Source: Luoshenia tenuis
GTDB taxonomy: Bacteria; Bacillota; Clostridia; Christensenellales; GCA-900066905
Length of the DNA stretch: 64,000 bases
Assembly (NCBI RefSeq): GCF_014384745.1
Contig: NZ_JACRSO010000003.1
Location: 124,001-188,000 of the forward strand
Direction: 5' to 3'
Positions within the stretch are counted from its first letter, which is position 1; each line of letters opens with the position of its first letter. The position numbers and the translations under genes are program-made. The notes under the pieces are model-generated. The model had not been told where the DNA came from, did not search any database, and saw only the letters and a list, made by a program, of their open reading frames with translations. Positions 34,084 to 42,388 of the stretch are shown here, piece after piece.

Positions 34084-34560
34084 GTGGATATTCGGGTGAT
34101 CGCCGTGGGCAGCTTAAAAGAGACCTATTGGCGGGGCGCTTGCGCGGAATATCTTAAACGCCTACAGGCCTATGCCAAGGTCGAGGTGGTGGAGCTGGCG
34201 GATGAAAAGGCGCCCGAGCGGCTCAGCGAGGCGCAGCGCCAGCAGGTCATGCGCAAAGAGGGCGAGCGCATCCTTTCCCGTATTCGGGAAAGAGAGGTGG
34301 TTGCGGCGCTTTGTATCGACGGCAGGGCGTATACTTCCGAGGCGTTTGCCAACTGGCTGGGCGAGGTGGAGCAGGGCGGAAATCCCCTGGTGCTGGTCAT
34401 CGGCGGTTCGCTGGGGCTGCACGAATGCGTGCTCAAACGCGCACAGTACCGGTTGAGCTTTTCCGCAATGACTTTTCCGCATCAGCTGTGCAGGGTGATC
34501 CTGCTCGAGCAGGTATACAGGGGTTACCGCATCCTGCGCAACCAGCCCTACCATAAATAA
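34084..34560 (+). CDS. rlmH: 23S rRNA (pseudouridine-1915-N3)-methyltransferase
   Basis: SPOUT-family methyltransferase modifying helix 69 of 23S rRNA. 158 residues, full length: IRVIAVGSLKETYW start, the trefoil-knot LVIGGSLGLHECVLKRA and the C-terminal SFSAMTFPHQLCRVILLEQ with YHK end. GTG start four bases after the CPBP gene stop. Its stop overlaps the next start by one base if the earliest tadA ATG is used. Confidence 0.97.
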   Translation: MDIRVIAVGSLKETYWRGACAEYLKRLQAYAKVEVVELADEKAPERLSEAQRQQVMRKEGERILSRIREREVVAALCIDGRAYTSEAFANWLGEVEQGGNPLVLVIGGSLGLHECVLKRAQYRLSFSAMTFPHQLCRVILLEQVYRGYRILRNQPYHK

Positions 34561-34574
34561 TGCAGGTGAGCGGA

Positions 34575-35024
34575 ATGACTTTTGTTGAAGATTATATGCG
34601 CCAGGCGCTGGCACAGGCGCAAATGGCCCTGCAGGCGGGCGAGGTGCCGGTGGGCGCGGTGGTGGTGCGCGAGGGGCGGATCATCGCCCGGGCGCATAAC
34701 GAGCGCGAGAGGCTGGGCGACCCGACCGCCCACGCAGAGGTGCTGGCCTTGCGGCGGGCGGCGCAGGCGGTGGGCGACTGGCGGCTTGAGGACTGTACGA
34801 TGGTGGTGACATTGGAACCCTGCCCGATGTGTGCGGGCGCGATCGTGCAAGCGCGCCTGGGGCAGTTATTCTTTGGCGCTTACGATATGCGCTATGGCTG
34901 CTGCGGGAGCGTCTTGGCCCTGCCGGAGGATGAACGGCTGCAGGGCGCCTGCCGCGTGGCGGGCGGCTTTTTGGAAGAAGAATGTGCGGCGCTGATGCAC
35001 AGCTTTATGCAGGGCAGGCGTTAG
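34575..35024 (+). CDS. tadA: tRNA-specific adenosine deaminase
   Basis: Makes inosine at the wobble position of tRNA-Arg(ACG). 149 residues with the zinc/catalytic motifs DPTAHAEVLALR (HAE) and LEPCPMCAGAI (PCxxC). I prefer the ATG at 34575 because AGGTGAG lies 5-6 bases upstream; an ATG at 34560 that overlaps the rlmH stop is possible and adds five residues. Confidence 0.96.
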   Translation: MTFVEDYMRQALAQAQMALQAGEVPVGAVVVREGRIIARAHNERERLGDPTAHAEVLALRRAAQAVGDWRLEDCTMVVTLEPCPMCAGAIVQARLGQLFFGAYDMRYGCCGSVLALPEDERLQGACRVAGGFLEEECAALMHSFMQGRR

Positions 35025-35043
35025 AAAAGCTGTTGCAGGGGCC

Positions 35044-35072
35044 TTGTCAAGGCCCGGCGGATATGGTAAAAT
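35044..35072 (+). promoter_or_regulatory. Promoter of tRNA-Ser
   Basis: TTGTCA (35044-35049), 17-base spacer, TAAAAT (35067-35072), 17 bases before the tRNA. Confidence 0.75.
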
Positions 35073-35089
35073 GATGTTCGTTATCATGT

Positions 35090-35178
35090 GGAGAGGTATC
35101 GAAGTGGTCATAACGGGGCTGACTCGAAATCAGTTTGCGTGAAAGCGCACATGGGTTCGAATCCCATCCTCTCCGCCA
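35090..35178 (+). tRNA. tRNA-Ser (anticodon CGA)
   Basis: 89-nt class II tRNA: acceptor GGAGAGG / CCTCTCC, anticodon stem GCTGA / TCAGT with loop CTCGAAA (anticodon CGA), a long variable arm GCGTGAAAGCGC, T-arm ATGGG TTCGAAT CCCAT, G discriminator and encoded CCA. Reads UCG. Confidence 0.96.
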
Positions 35179-35199
35179 CCAGCGTAATGCTGGGTTTAG

Positions 35200-35235
35200 G
35201 TTCGCAAACTACCGATGTGGTTTGCGAACTTTTTT
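35200..35235 (+). terminator. Terminator of tRNA-Ser
   Basis: GTTCGCAAAC / GTTTGCGAAC (35200-35209, 35220-35229) then six T. Confidence 0.9.
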
Positions 35236-35520
35236 ATACCCAAAACGGACACTTATATCATCAGGGGTAAATGCTCCCGGGTTCGAGCCTTCTACCTGAT
35301 TAGAAAAAACAGGCTTGTTATAGCCATGAACATGCAAGCAGGATGCGTATGCGAAAGGTTATGTGACCGCTGCATGACAAAGCGGCGGTATAATAAGCCC
35401 AAGAGGAGCGCCTTCCGGTCAGCGCCAACGCTTTACATCGCGTAGGGGCTCCGGTATACTGGAGGTGCGGGGCAGAGGCCCCGCATATTAAAACTTTAGT
35501 ACTGTAAAGGTGGGCTGCGT
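35236..35520 (+). other. Gene-free stretch with possible promoter and hairpin
   Basis: No convincing gene. It holds a T-arm-like fragment GGGTTCGAGCC (35280-35290) that cannot form a tRNA, a TATAAT (35389-35394) without a clear -35, and a perfect hairpin GCGGGGC / GCCCCGC (35467-35473, 35478-35484) about 40 bases before the lipoprotein start. Confidence 0.4.
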
Positions 35521-36468
35521 GTGCGCAAAGAGGCCTTGAGAGCCGGTGCGCTGTTGCTTACCCTTGCTTTATTATTGCCGGTAGCGGGCTGCCAGGGCGG
35601 GGCGGATGGCCCTGTGCAAAGCAGCGCTGCTGTACAAAGCGCGGGCCCAAGCATGCCCAAGCGGGATGCGGCGCCCCAGGTGTTGGTGCCCGAAGCGCCG
35701 GGAACGGAGACGCTGGGCAACGACAAGGTGTGGATCGACGTTTCCAACCGGGGTGAAGGCTATATCACCGTGCGCTATGATGGCGATAACGACAAGGTCA
35801 AGCTACAGATCACCTGTGGCGAGGGCGAAACCTACACGTATAATCTGCAAAAGGATGTACCGGAAGTATTCCCGCTGACAGCGGGAGACGGCCAGTACAG
35901 AATTGGCGTATATGAAAATATTTCGGGCACGAAGTATTCCCAGGTGTTCAGCGGGGAGCAGGCGGTTGCGCTGGACAGCGAATTCGGGCCGTTTTTATAC
36001 CCTAACCAGTATGTAGATTTTGACGAAGACAGCCAAGCTGTGGCCAAGGGCGCGCAGCTGGCCGAAGGGGCGGCCGATGAGCTGGAAGTGGTAGGGCGGA
36101 TATACGATTTTGTGGTGGGGGAGATTCGCTACGATTACGATAAGGCGGATAATCCCACCAGCAATTATCTGCCCGATATCGATGAGACCCTGCAAAGCCG
36201 GATGGGGATCTGCTTTGATTACGCGGCGCTGATGACGGCGATGTTGCGCACGCAGCGCATCCCCACCAAGCTGGTGATCGGTTACGTGGGCGAGCTGTAC
36301 CACGCCTGGATCAGCGTGTATATCGAAGGGCAGGGGTGGATCAATAATATCATCTATTTTGACGGCGAGAAGTGGACCCGGATGGACCCGACCATGGCCT
36401 CCACGGGCGGGGGCGCGCAGGAGTATGTGGGAGATGGAAAATCCTACCACGAGCTGTATTACTATTAG
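35521..36468 (+). CDS. Transglutaminase-like domain lipoprotein
   Basis: Surface lipoprotein, 315 residues. Signal peptide ends with lipobox LPVAGC (Cys about 24), then an Ala/Ser/Pro-rich linker, an immunoglobulin-like segment, and a transglutaminase/protease-like core with the Cys-His-Asp triad context GICFDYAALMTAMLR (Cys near 236), LYHAWISVYI (His) and WTRMDPTMAS (Asp). It could cross-link or cleave surface peptides. GTG start behind AAAGGTGGG. It precedes the pilus-like genes by 19 bases, so it probably belongs to that operon. Confidence 0.88.
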   Translation: MRKEALRAGALLLTLALLLPVAGCQGGADGPVQSSAAVQSAGPSMPKRDAAPQVLVPEAPGTETLGNDKVWIDVSNRGEGYITVRYDGDNDKVKLQITCGEGETYTYNLQKDVPEVFPLTAGDGQYRIGVYENISGTKYSQVFSGEQAVALDSEFGPFLYPNQYVDFDEDSQAVAKGAQLAEGAADELEVVGRIYDFVVGEIRYDYDKADNPTSNYLPDIDETLQSRMGICFDYAALMTAMLRTQRIPTKLVIGYVGELYHAWISVYIEGQGWINNIIYFDGEKWTRMDPTMASTGGGAQEYVGDGKSYHELYYY

Positions 36469-36487
36469 GGCCGGAAGGAGAAAGACG

Positions 36488-37531
36488 ATGGCAAAAAAAG
36501 TGCGCCAACTCTCAAACCAGGAGATTGCCGCGTTTTGTGAGCAATTATCATTTATCGTCAAGGCCGGGATCACCCTGCAAGAGGGCCTGGTGATGATGGC
36601 GGAGGACCTTAAAGGGGGCGAGGGCGCGGCGCTGCTGGGCCAGCTGCTAGAGCACGTGGAGCTGGGGCAGCCCTTGGCCTACGCCCTTAGGGAAAGCGGC
36701 GTTTTCCCCGATTATATGGTCAATATGGTACAGATCGGCGAGGCGGCGGGCCGGCTGGAAGAAGTGTTGGACGCCCTGACTGCATACTACCAACGCAGCG
36801 AGGCGCTTTCGCGCGCCATCCGCAGCTCCATAACCTACCCGCTGGTGATGATCGCGGTGATGGTGGCGGTGATCCTGGTGATCATCATCGAGGTATTGCC
36901 GGTGTTTCAGGAGGTGTTTGCCCAGCTGGGCGGGGAGGTCAGCACCTTTGTACAGGGTATGATGGACTTTGGCGCTACGGTCAGCCGCTATTCTGCTTGG
37001 ATCATCGGCGCGCTGGTGGCTTTGGTGCTGGCTTTTTTGATCCTGCGCAGCTTCCCCAAAGGGCGTGGCGCCCTTTCCGCGCTGTATGCGGCGATTTTCC
37101 GCAAGACGAACGATACGCTTTCTTCCGGACGGTTTGCCTCCGCGATGGCGCTGATGCTCTCCAGCGGTATGGATGTGGACGAGTGCCTGGAGATGGCTAC
37201 GGATCTGATCGAGGATGAGCGGGTGAGGCGCAAAATCGCCGCGGCGCGTGAGCAGGTGGCCGCGGGCGAGGGCTTTGCCAATGCGATCGTTTCAGCGGGG
37301 CTGTTTTCCGGCCTTTATGGAAAAATGGTGACCATCGGTTTCCAGACGGGGGCGCTGGACAGTGTGATGCACAAGATCGCCGCACGTTATGAGGAGGAGA
37401 CCGACCGCAGGCTGGGGGCGCTGATCGCCGCACTGGAACCTACGCTGGTGGCCATCCTTTCGATCATCGTAGGGATGATCCTGCTCTCGGTCATGCTGCC
37501 GCTGCTGGGCGTTATGTCCGCGATCGGCTAA
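36488..37531 (+). CDS. Type II secretion F / PilC-like inner-membrane platform protein
   Basis: Membrane platform of a type IV pilus-like or type II secretion-like machine. 347 residues with two T2SF domains: LSFIVKAGITLQEGL...GEAAGRLEEVLDAL (about 17-90) and its repeat FASAMALMLSSGMDVDECLEMA...GFQTGALDSVM (about 215-290), and three hydrophobic stretches. Shorter than classical PilC (about 400). ATG 36488 with AAGGAG. The nearest ATPase is the PilT-like protein five genes on. Confidence 0.92.
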   Translation: MAKKVRQLSNQEIAAFCEQLSFIVKAGITLQEGLVMMAEDLKGGEGAALLGQLLEHVELGQPLAYALRESGVFPDYMVNMVQIGEAAGRLEEVLDALTAYYQRSEALSRAIRSSITYPLVMIAVMVAVILVIIIEVLPVFQEVFAQLGGEVSTFVQGMMDFGATVSRYSAWIIGALVALVLAFLILRSFPKGRGALSALYAAIFRKTNDTLSSGRFASAMALMLSSGMDVDECLEMATDLIEDERVRRKIAAAREQVAAGEGFANAIVSAGLFSGLYGKMVTIGFQTGALDSVMHKIAARYEEETDRRLGALIAALEPTLVAILSIIVGMILLSVMLPLLGVMSAIG

Positions 37532-37553
37532 GGATGGAAGGATAGGAGCAAAA

Positions 37554-37889
37554 ATGGCCAGAAATATTTTTGCCAGGCCTCAGCGCGGGCTGGCGCGCAG
37601 GCTACCCGCCCTGCTGACGGTTTTATTTGCCGCGGCGATATTGGTGGGCGTGACCCTGGGTGCGCGGGATGTGTCCAACACCACCCGTCAGGAGCAGCTT
37701 GCCGCGGCCCAGCAGGCCGTGCGCCGCGCGGCGGTGCAATGCTATGCCATTGAAGGGCAGTATCCCAGCGACCTGGAGTACTTGCAGACCCATTACGGGT
37801 TGATCCTCAACCGGGATAAATATGTTTACCATTATAACAGTATCGGGTCGAACCTGATGCCGGAGATCAGCGTTTTCCCGGCGGAGTGA
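37554..37889 (+). CDS. Small pseudopilin-like membrane protein
   Basis: 111 residues: basic start, one hydrophobic helix (about 18-37), then a helical stretch and a small domain AVRRAAVQCYAIEGQYPSDL, which resembles the post-helix part of type IV pilins/ComGC-like pseudopilins (IEGQYP is typical). No G(F/L)xxxE prepilin peptidase site is visible. Probably a subunit of the filament or its base. I do not recognise a named family. Confidence 0.7.
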   Translation: MARNIFARPQRGLARRLPALLTVLFAAAILVGVTLGARDVSNTTRQEQLAAAQQAVRRAAVQCYAIEGQYPSDLEYLQTHYGLILNRDKYVYHYNSIGSNLMPEISVFPAE

Positions 37890-37910
37890 AACGGAAAGGA
37901 GGCGGCATAG

Positions 37911-38393
37911 ATGGAGCGTAAGCGGCATGTAACGGATATCGTGATTTCCCTTTCGCTTTTCTGCGTGTTCGCCGTCCTAGCGCTGTTCGTGGTGGTGTTG
38001 GGGGCGAATGTGTATAAGGGGATCTCGCGGGATATGCAGGCCAATACCGATGCGCGCAGCTCGATCATCTACCTGACGGAGAAGGTGCGCCAGACAGGCG
38101 AGCCGGGGCAGGTGGAGATCGGCGCGGTGGGCGGTTCGCCCGCGCTGATCCTATATCAGCACGAGGGCGGGCAGGCCTATGCCACCTGGATCTTTGTAGG
38201 CGAAGGGCAGCTGCGCGAGGTGACCCTGGAAAAAGGCCAGCAGGCTGATGCGCAGGATGGGCAGCAGATCATGGCGCTGCAGGCGTTGGAGCTGCACATG
38301 GCGGGGGGAGACCTGATGCAGATCGCCGCAACCGGGCAGGATGGACAAGTGTATGAAGGCGCCGTGGCCCTTGTGGGCGGCGGGATCGGGTGA
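37911..38393 (+). CDS. DUF4860-like pseudopilin-related protein
   Basis: 160 residues: short basic N-terminus, hydrophobic helix (about 10-32), polar helix ending in YLTEKVRQTGEPG, then a beta-rich C-terminal part. The layout fits minor pseudopilins (PulJ-like) and the DUF4860 proteins found in clostridial T2SF clusters. No peptidase cleavage motif. Its stop overlaps the next gene's GTG. Confidence 0.65.
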   Translation: MERKRHVTDIVISLSLFCVFAVLALFVVVLGANVYKGISRDMQANTDARSSIIYLTEKVRQTGEPGQVEIGAVGGSPALILYQHEGGQAYATWIFVGEGQLREVTLEKGQQADAQDGQQIMALQALELHMAGGDLMQIAATGQDGQVYEGAVALVGGGIG

Positions 38394-38812
38394 CGGATAT
38401 GCAGCGATCATCAAGTAAGCTTTTTTTGTTGGAAATGGCGATCATCCTGGTGTTCTTTTCCTTTGCCGCCGCGGTCTGCACCAATCTATTCGTCAAGGCC
38501 AAGGTGCTGAGCGTGGAGAGCACGGAGTTGACGATGGCTACGCTCAAGGCGCAGGCGGCTGCTGAGGCGGTCGAAGCGGCGGGGGGCGAGAAAGAAGAGC
38601 TGGCGCGGCTGCTGGAGGGCTCTGCTGGCCAGGACGGCGTGACCGTAAGCTATGATGAGGATTGGCGCCAAACTGCACAAGGACGGTATAGTCTGACCGT
38701 TCTTCTGACGCGCAAGGATGCGCTGGTGCAGGCGGAGATTACCGTCAGCAAGGCGCAAGAGGAGATATTTGGGCTGAACACCGGCGTGCTGGTGCGGGAG
38801 GTGGCGCCATGA
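38390..38812 (+). CDS. Minor pseudopilin-like membrane protein
   Basis: 140 residues: helix KLFLLEMAIILVFFSFAAA (about 10-28) has a Glu at the place of the conserved pilin Glu5, but the residue before the hydrophobic run is not Gly. The rest is a helical part then a small beta domain. GTG at 38390 overlaps the previous stop (GTGA); an ATG at 38399 is an alternative start. Four-base overlap with the next gene shows tight coupling. Confidence 0.62.
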   Translation: MTDMQRSSSKLFLLEMAIILVFFSFAAAVCTNLFVKAKVLSVESTELTMATLKAQAAAEAVEAAGGEKEELARLLEGSAGQDGVTVSYDEDWRQTAQGRYSLTVLLTRKDALVQAEITVSKAQEEIFGLNTGVLVREVAP

Positions 38813-39261
38813 ACGGACGCAAAAGCGGTTTTAGCATCGGCACCGGGAGCATCTCGATCCTGACGCTGTTTGTGGTGCTCTGTTTAACCACGTTTGCCGC
38901 CCTGGCGCTGACCGGAGCCAGAGCGGACAAGGCGCTGGCGGATAACGCGGCCCAGGCGGTACGGGATTATTACGCGGCCGATCTTGAGGCCGAAACGCAT
39001 TTGGCGGATATTCTGACGGCGGTAAAGGGAAACCCGCAATGGCAGGAGGCGCTGGAGACGCAGGACGTCCATTATACGGTGGAAGACGGCGCCTTAACGG
39101 TGGCGTTTACACAGCAGATCGACGCGCGGCGGACCTTAAAGGTACGCGCCGCCTTAATGCTGGACCAGGATGGGCTGCCCGGCGGCGGATGGCAAAAACA
39201 GCTGTGGCAGGTGGAAAGTGAGCAGAACCAGCAGGAACAAAAGCCGAACCTGCTGCACTAA
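38809..39261 (+). CDS. Pseudopilin-like membrane protein (PilX-like layout)
   Basis: 150 residues: RKSGFSIGTGSISILTLFVV start, where GFS recalls a prepilin cleavage site but the Glu5 is missing; a hydrophobic helix to about 36; then a long amphipathic helix with many Ala and Asp residues and a beta-rich end. Gln/Glu-rich C-terminal tail. Function inferred only from position between PilC-like and PilT-like genes. Confidence 0.62.
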   Translation: MNGRKSGFSIGTGSISILTLFVVLCLTTFAALALTGARADKALADNAAQAVRDYYAADLEAETHLADILTAVKGNPQWQEALETQDVHYTVEDGALTVAFTQQIDARRTLKVRAALMLDQDGLPGGGWQKQLWQVESEQNQQEQKPNLLH

Positions 39262-39273
39262 AGGAGGTAGGGC

Positions 39274-40332
39274 ATGCAAGCGGAACAGATCTTAAAAGCG
39301 GCGGCGGAAAAGCAGGCCTCGGATATCTTTATCGTGGCGGGCGTTGAGCTGTCCTTTAAAATAAAGAACCAGATCCAGCGCATGGGCGAGGAGCGGATGA
39401 TGCCGGAGGATACGGAGCGCATTATCCTGGAGATCTATTCGCTGGGGCAGCGGGACCCGGCGCGGATGCTCAAGACCGGAGATGATGATTTTTCCTTCTC
39501 ACTGGTCGGGGTTTCCCGCTTTAGGGTCAGCGTTTACCGCCAGCGCGGCTCGCTGGCCGCCGTGGTGCGGGTGATCGCCTTCCAACTGCCGGACCCCAAG
39601 GAGCTGGGCATCCCGGATATCGTGCTGGAGCTGGGCAAGCGCCCCAAGGGGCTGGTGCTGGTCACGGGCCCGGCGGGCAGCGGCAAGTCTACCACCCTGG
39701 CGTGTATTATCGATGCGATCAACCACAGCCGGGTATGCCACGTGGTAACGCTGGAGGACCCCATTGAGTTTTTGCACCGGCACGATAAAAGCATTATCAG
39801 CCAGCGGGAGATCGATACGGATACCGAAAGCTATCAGGTAGCCCTGCGGGCGGCGCTGCGCCAGGCGCCGGATGTGATCCTGCTGGGCGAGATGCGGGAT
39901 TATGAGACTATCAGCGTGGCGATGACGGCGGCGGAGACCGGGCATTTGGTAATTTCGACCCTGCACACCATGGGCGCGGTCAACACCATCGACAGGATTA
40001 TCGACGCCTTTCCGCCCAACCAACAAGGGCAGATTCGCGTGCAGCTTTCTACCGCGCTGCAGGCCGTGGTTTCCCAGCAGCTGCTGATGACCAAGAGCGG
40101 CAAGGTGGCCCCGGCCTTTGAGATCATGCTGTGCAATCCGGCTATCCGCAATATGATCCGCGAGGCCAAGACGCACCAGATCGATACGGCGATCTTCTCT
40201 TCAGCAGCTGAGGGCATGGTCGGGATGGATGCCAGCTTGCTCAAAATGTGTAATGAGGGGATTATTACCCCGGAGGATGCTGTTATGCACAGCGCGTCCG
40301 CCGAGCTGATGCGAAAGAAATTGAGGGTTTAA
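39274..40332 (+). CDS. PilT-family type IV pilus ATPase
   Basis: Hexameric motor that usually retracts type IV pili. 352 residues, full length: N-terminal PAS-like domain with ASDIFIVAG, Walker A GPAGSGKST (about 132-140), Asp box VVTLEDPIEF, Walker B VILLGEMRD, His box ISTLHTMGA and the C-terminal FEIMLCNPAIRNMIRE, which corresponds to the PilT-specific AIRNLIRE motif. No PilB extension ATPase, PilD peptidase or classical PilA is in this window. AAAGGAGG upstream. Confidence 0.95.
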   Translation: MQAEQILKAAAEKQASDIFIVAGVELSFKIKNQIQRMGEERMMPEDTERIILEIYSLGQRDPARMLKTGDDDFSFSLVGVSRFRVSVYRQRGSLAAVVRVIAFQLPDPKELGIPDIVLELGKRPKGLVLVTGPAGSGKSTTLACIIDAINHSRVCHVVTLEDPIEFLHRHDKSIISQREIDTDTESYQVALRAALRQAPDVILLGEMRDYETISVAMTAAETGHLVISTLHTMGAVNTIDRIIDAFPPNQQGQIRVQLSTALQAVVSQQLLMTKSGKVAPAFEIMLCNPAIRNMIREAKTHQIDTAIFSSAAEGMVGMDASLLKMCNEGIITPEDAVMHSASAELMRKKLRV

Positions 40333-40426
40333 GGGTAAAAGTATTTGACTATAAAGTACATTACCGGCTGTGCGTTGTGCTATAATACCTAGAATATATA
40401 CCGATAGAAAGGGAGCATATACCGTT

Positions 40427-41668
40427 ATGACACAAGAGGCGGTGCTTCAGGTCCAAATGCTGGGAGGGTTCCAGGTCTCCTACGGCCAAACTGAGGTGGT
40501 GGCCCGCAACAGCCGCAACAGCAAGGTGCTGCAGCTGTTTGCCTACCTGGTTTGCAACCGGGACAAGATGATCCGCCAGGATGAGTTGATCGGCATTTTG
40601 CTGCGGGATGAGGAAAGCGAAAATCCCGTAGGGATGCTTAAGAACCTGGTCTACCGCCTGCGCAAGACCCTGGAGGCCGCGGGCGTTACCCGTGCATGCA
40701 TCCAGTATAAAAAGGGCGCGTACGGCTTTTGCGCTGCGGTGCCTTGTACGGTCGATATAGAGCGCTTTTCCCAGCGTATCCAGAATTTGCGGGAGAATCC
40801 GCTGCCGGACGATGAGGCGCTGGCGCAATATCTTGAGGCGGCCGAGCTTTACGATGGCGGCTTTTTGCCGCGCTTTTCGCGTGAACCGTGGGTGGTCGGC
40901 TACTCGGTGCGCTACCAAGGGATGTATGGGGAGTGCCTGGAGCGCGCCTGCGCGCTGGCCAACCACACCGGCGAGCAGGAAAGGCTTTTGCCATACCTGC
41001 GCAAGGCCGTAAAGCTATATCCCTATGAAGAAACGCTGGCCGTGCTGTATTTGGATACGCTTTACCGGGCCAAGCGGGTAAAAGAGGCGCTGGAGGCGTA
41101 CGAGGCGATTTGCGCCACACTGCTTAACGATCTGGGCATCGGCCCTACAGAGCGGCTGCGCCAGCAGTTTGATATTATCTCTAGCGGGGTGCAGGAGGTA
41201 ACGCCATCGGTCATGGAGGTCCGCAGCCGGATGGCGGAGGCAGAGCGGGAGCCGGGCGCCTATTTTTGCAACCTGGAGGTTTTTACCAGCTTATACCGCT
41301 TTGTGCTGCGGCATATGGAGCGCAGCACACATTCTGTCTATTTGATGCTGTGCACCCTGAAGGAGGAAGATGGAGAGGCGCTGCCTACCGGGGAACGGAT
41401 GCGAAAGGTGAGCGAGAGTTTCCGTGCTGCAGTTAAGGAATCGCTGCGGCGGGGGGATACGTACACGCGCTACAGCTCCTCCCAATTCGTGCTGATGCTG
41501 ATGGAGATCAAGCAGGAGGATTGCGACGGCGTTGCCCAGCGGATTCGGCACAGGTTTCACCGGTTTCCCAAAATGGGCCGGGTTCAGCTGGATTTTAAGT
41601 GCATCTCCGCCGCGGATATGGATGAAATGATGGAACGGCGCGAAAATCAGGCGCTTGCGAGTTGGTAA
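40427..41668 (+). CDS. BTAD-type regulator with C-terminal GGDEF-like domain
   Basis: 413 residues. N-terminal OmpR-like winged helix (VQMLGGFQVSYGQTEV..., NSKVLQLFAYLVCNRDK, MLKNLVYRLRKTL), bacterial transcriptional activation domain of helical repeats (about 105-255, with LDTLYRAKRVKEALEAYEAI and DLGIGPTERLRQQF), as in SARP/AfsR-like activators. The C-terminal 130 residues have the pattern of a degenerate nucleotide-cyclase fold (VYLMLCTL, LRRGDTYTRYSSSQFVLML, IRHRF) without a GGDEF motif. ATG 40427; a TATAAT at 40381-40386 precedes it. Likely controls the adjacent pilus-like operon, by position only. Confidence 0.82.
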   Translation: MTQEAVLQVQMLGGFQVSYGQTEVVARNSRNSKVLQLFAYLVCNRDKMIRQDELIGILLRDEESENPVGMLKNLVYRLRKTLEAAGVTRACIQYKKGAYGFCAAVPCTVDIERFSQRIQNLRENPLPDDEALAQYLEAAELYDGGFLPRFSREPWVVGYSVRYQGMYGECLERACALANHTGEQERLLPYLRKAVKLYPYEETLAVLYLDTLYRAKRVKEALEAYEAICATLLNDLGIGPTERLRQQFDIISSGVQEVTPSVMEVRSRMAEAEREPGAYFCNLEVFTSLYRFVLRHMERSTHSVYLMLCTLKEEDGEALPTGERMRKVSESFRAAVKESLRRGDTYTRYSSSQFVLMLMEIKQEDCDGVAQRIRHRFHRFPKMGRVQLDFKCISAADMDEMMERRENQALASW

Positions 41669-41684
41669 CAGACGACGGTATTTG

Positions 41685-41714
41685 CGCCTTTCGATAAATC
41701 GGAGGGCGTTTTTT
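41685..41714 (+). terminator. Terminator of the BTAD regulator gene
   Basis: CGCCTTTCGA / TCGGAGGGCG (41685-41694, 41699-41708) with two G-T pairs, TAAA loop, six T. Confidence 0.8.
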
Positions 41715-41806
41715 ACGGAATAAAGGCCTATATGTTGGATATGCGTGACCGCTGCTGCGACCCTGACGTGATAGGATAAGGATATAAAAAGGGGAGGGCG
41801 GCAAGG

Positions 41807-42244
41807 TTGCGGGAGGGAATTTGGATTTGCGTAGACGCTTGGGAGGAATCCCGGATATTGGGCCGGTTTTACCATGCCGCCACGGGGAAAGGCGCGTTTA
41901 AAGACCTGAACCAGTTGCTGTTGCGGCTGGAGGAGCGTTTTGACGAGGTAAATGCGCCCAGGGCTACGACGGTCAGCCGGTCTTTTGGGCAAAGGGTTAA
42001 AGTGCAAAAGGATAAGGGAAAAGGGACTGTGGAAAAGATGAAGGAAAAACCAGAAGCGGGGAAAAAGGCTACCTTTATGGTGCAGGTACAGTATCGCGAA
42101 AACGCGAGCTGGCAGGGTCAGATCACTTGGGTAGAAGCGAATCAAACCCGAAATTTTCGCAGCGCGCTGGAGCTGATCAAGCTGATGGACAGCGCTGCCG
42201 GGAGCGATAGACTCCCTGAACAAAGGGAACAGGCCAGGGACTAA
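41807..42244 (+). CDS. Conserved protein of unknown function
   Basis: 145 residues, no signal or membrane segment. It begins with a compact IWICVDAWEESRILGRFYH and LNQLLLRLEERFDEVNAP segment, a charged Lys-rich middle, and a C-terminal block with WQGQITWVEANQTRNF and SALELIKLMDSA, which I recall as a recurrent feature of small clostridial proteins. TTG start at 41807 with GGGGAGG about 9 bases upstream. Function unknown; adjacency suggests a link to the BTAD regulator. Confidence 0.7.
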   Translation: MREGIWICVDAWEESRILGRFYHAATGKGAFKDLNQLLLRLEERFDEVNAPRATTVSRSFGQRVKVQKDKGKGTVEKMKEKPEAGKKATFMVQVQYRENASWQGQITWVEANQTRNFRSALELIKLMDSAAGSDRLPEQREQARD

Positions 42245-42266
42245 TAAGGCAATAAAACGGAGCAAT

Positions 42267-42291
42267 GCCGCAGGGAACTGCGGCTTTTTTT
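42267..42291 (+). terminator. Terminator
   Basis: GCCGCAG / CTGCGGC (42267-42273, 42278-42284), GGAA loop, seven T. Confidence 0.88.
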
Positions 42292-42388
42292 ATTGCGCGG
42301 CGGTGTAGCCCAAAGCACCCAGCCGGGCATGGAAAACGCGGGAGGCGCAAGCGTATAATAGTAAAAACGATGAAGTGGAGGGAACAAG

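Noticed and set aside
35328..35445. Cys-rich 39-residue frame downstream of tRNA-Ser
   Set aside because: No ribosome binding site before its ATG and no family resemblance.
35395..35520. Riboswitch upstream of the transglutaminase-like lipoprotein
   Set aside because: The GCGGGGC/GCCCCGC hairpin is present, but c-di-GMP, SAM, preQ1 and cobalamin riboswitch core sequences are absent and there is no terminator/antiterminator pair.
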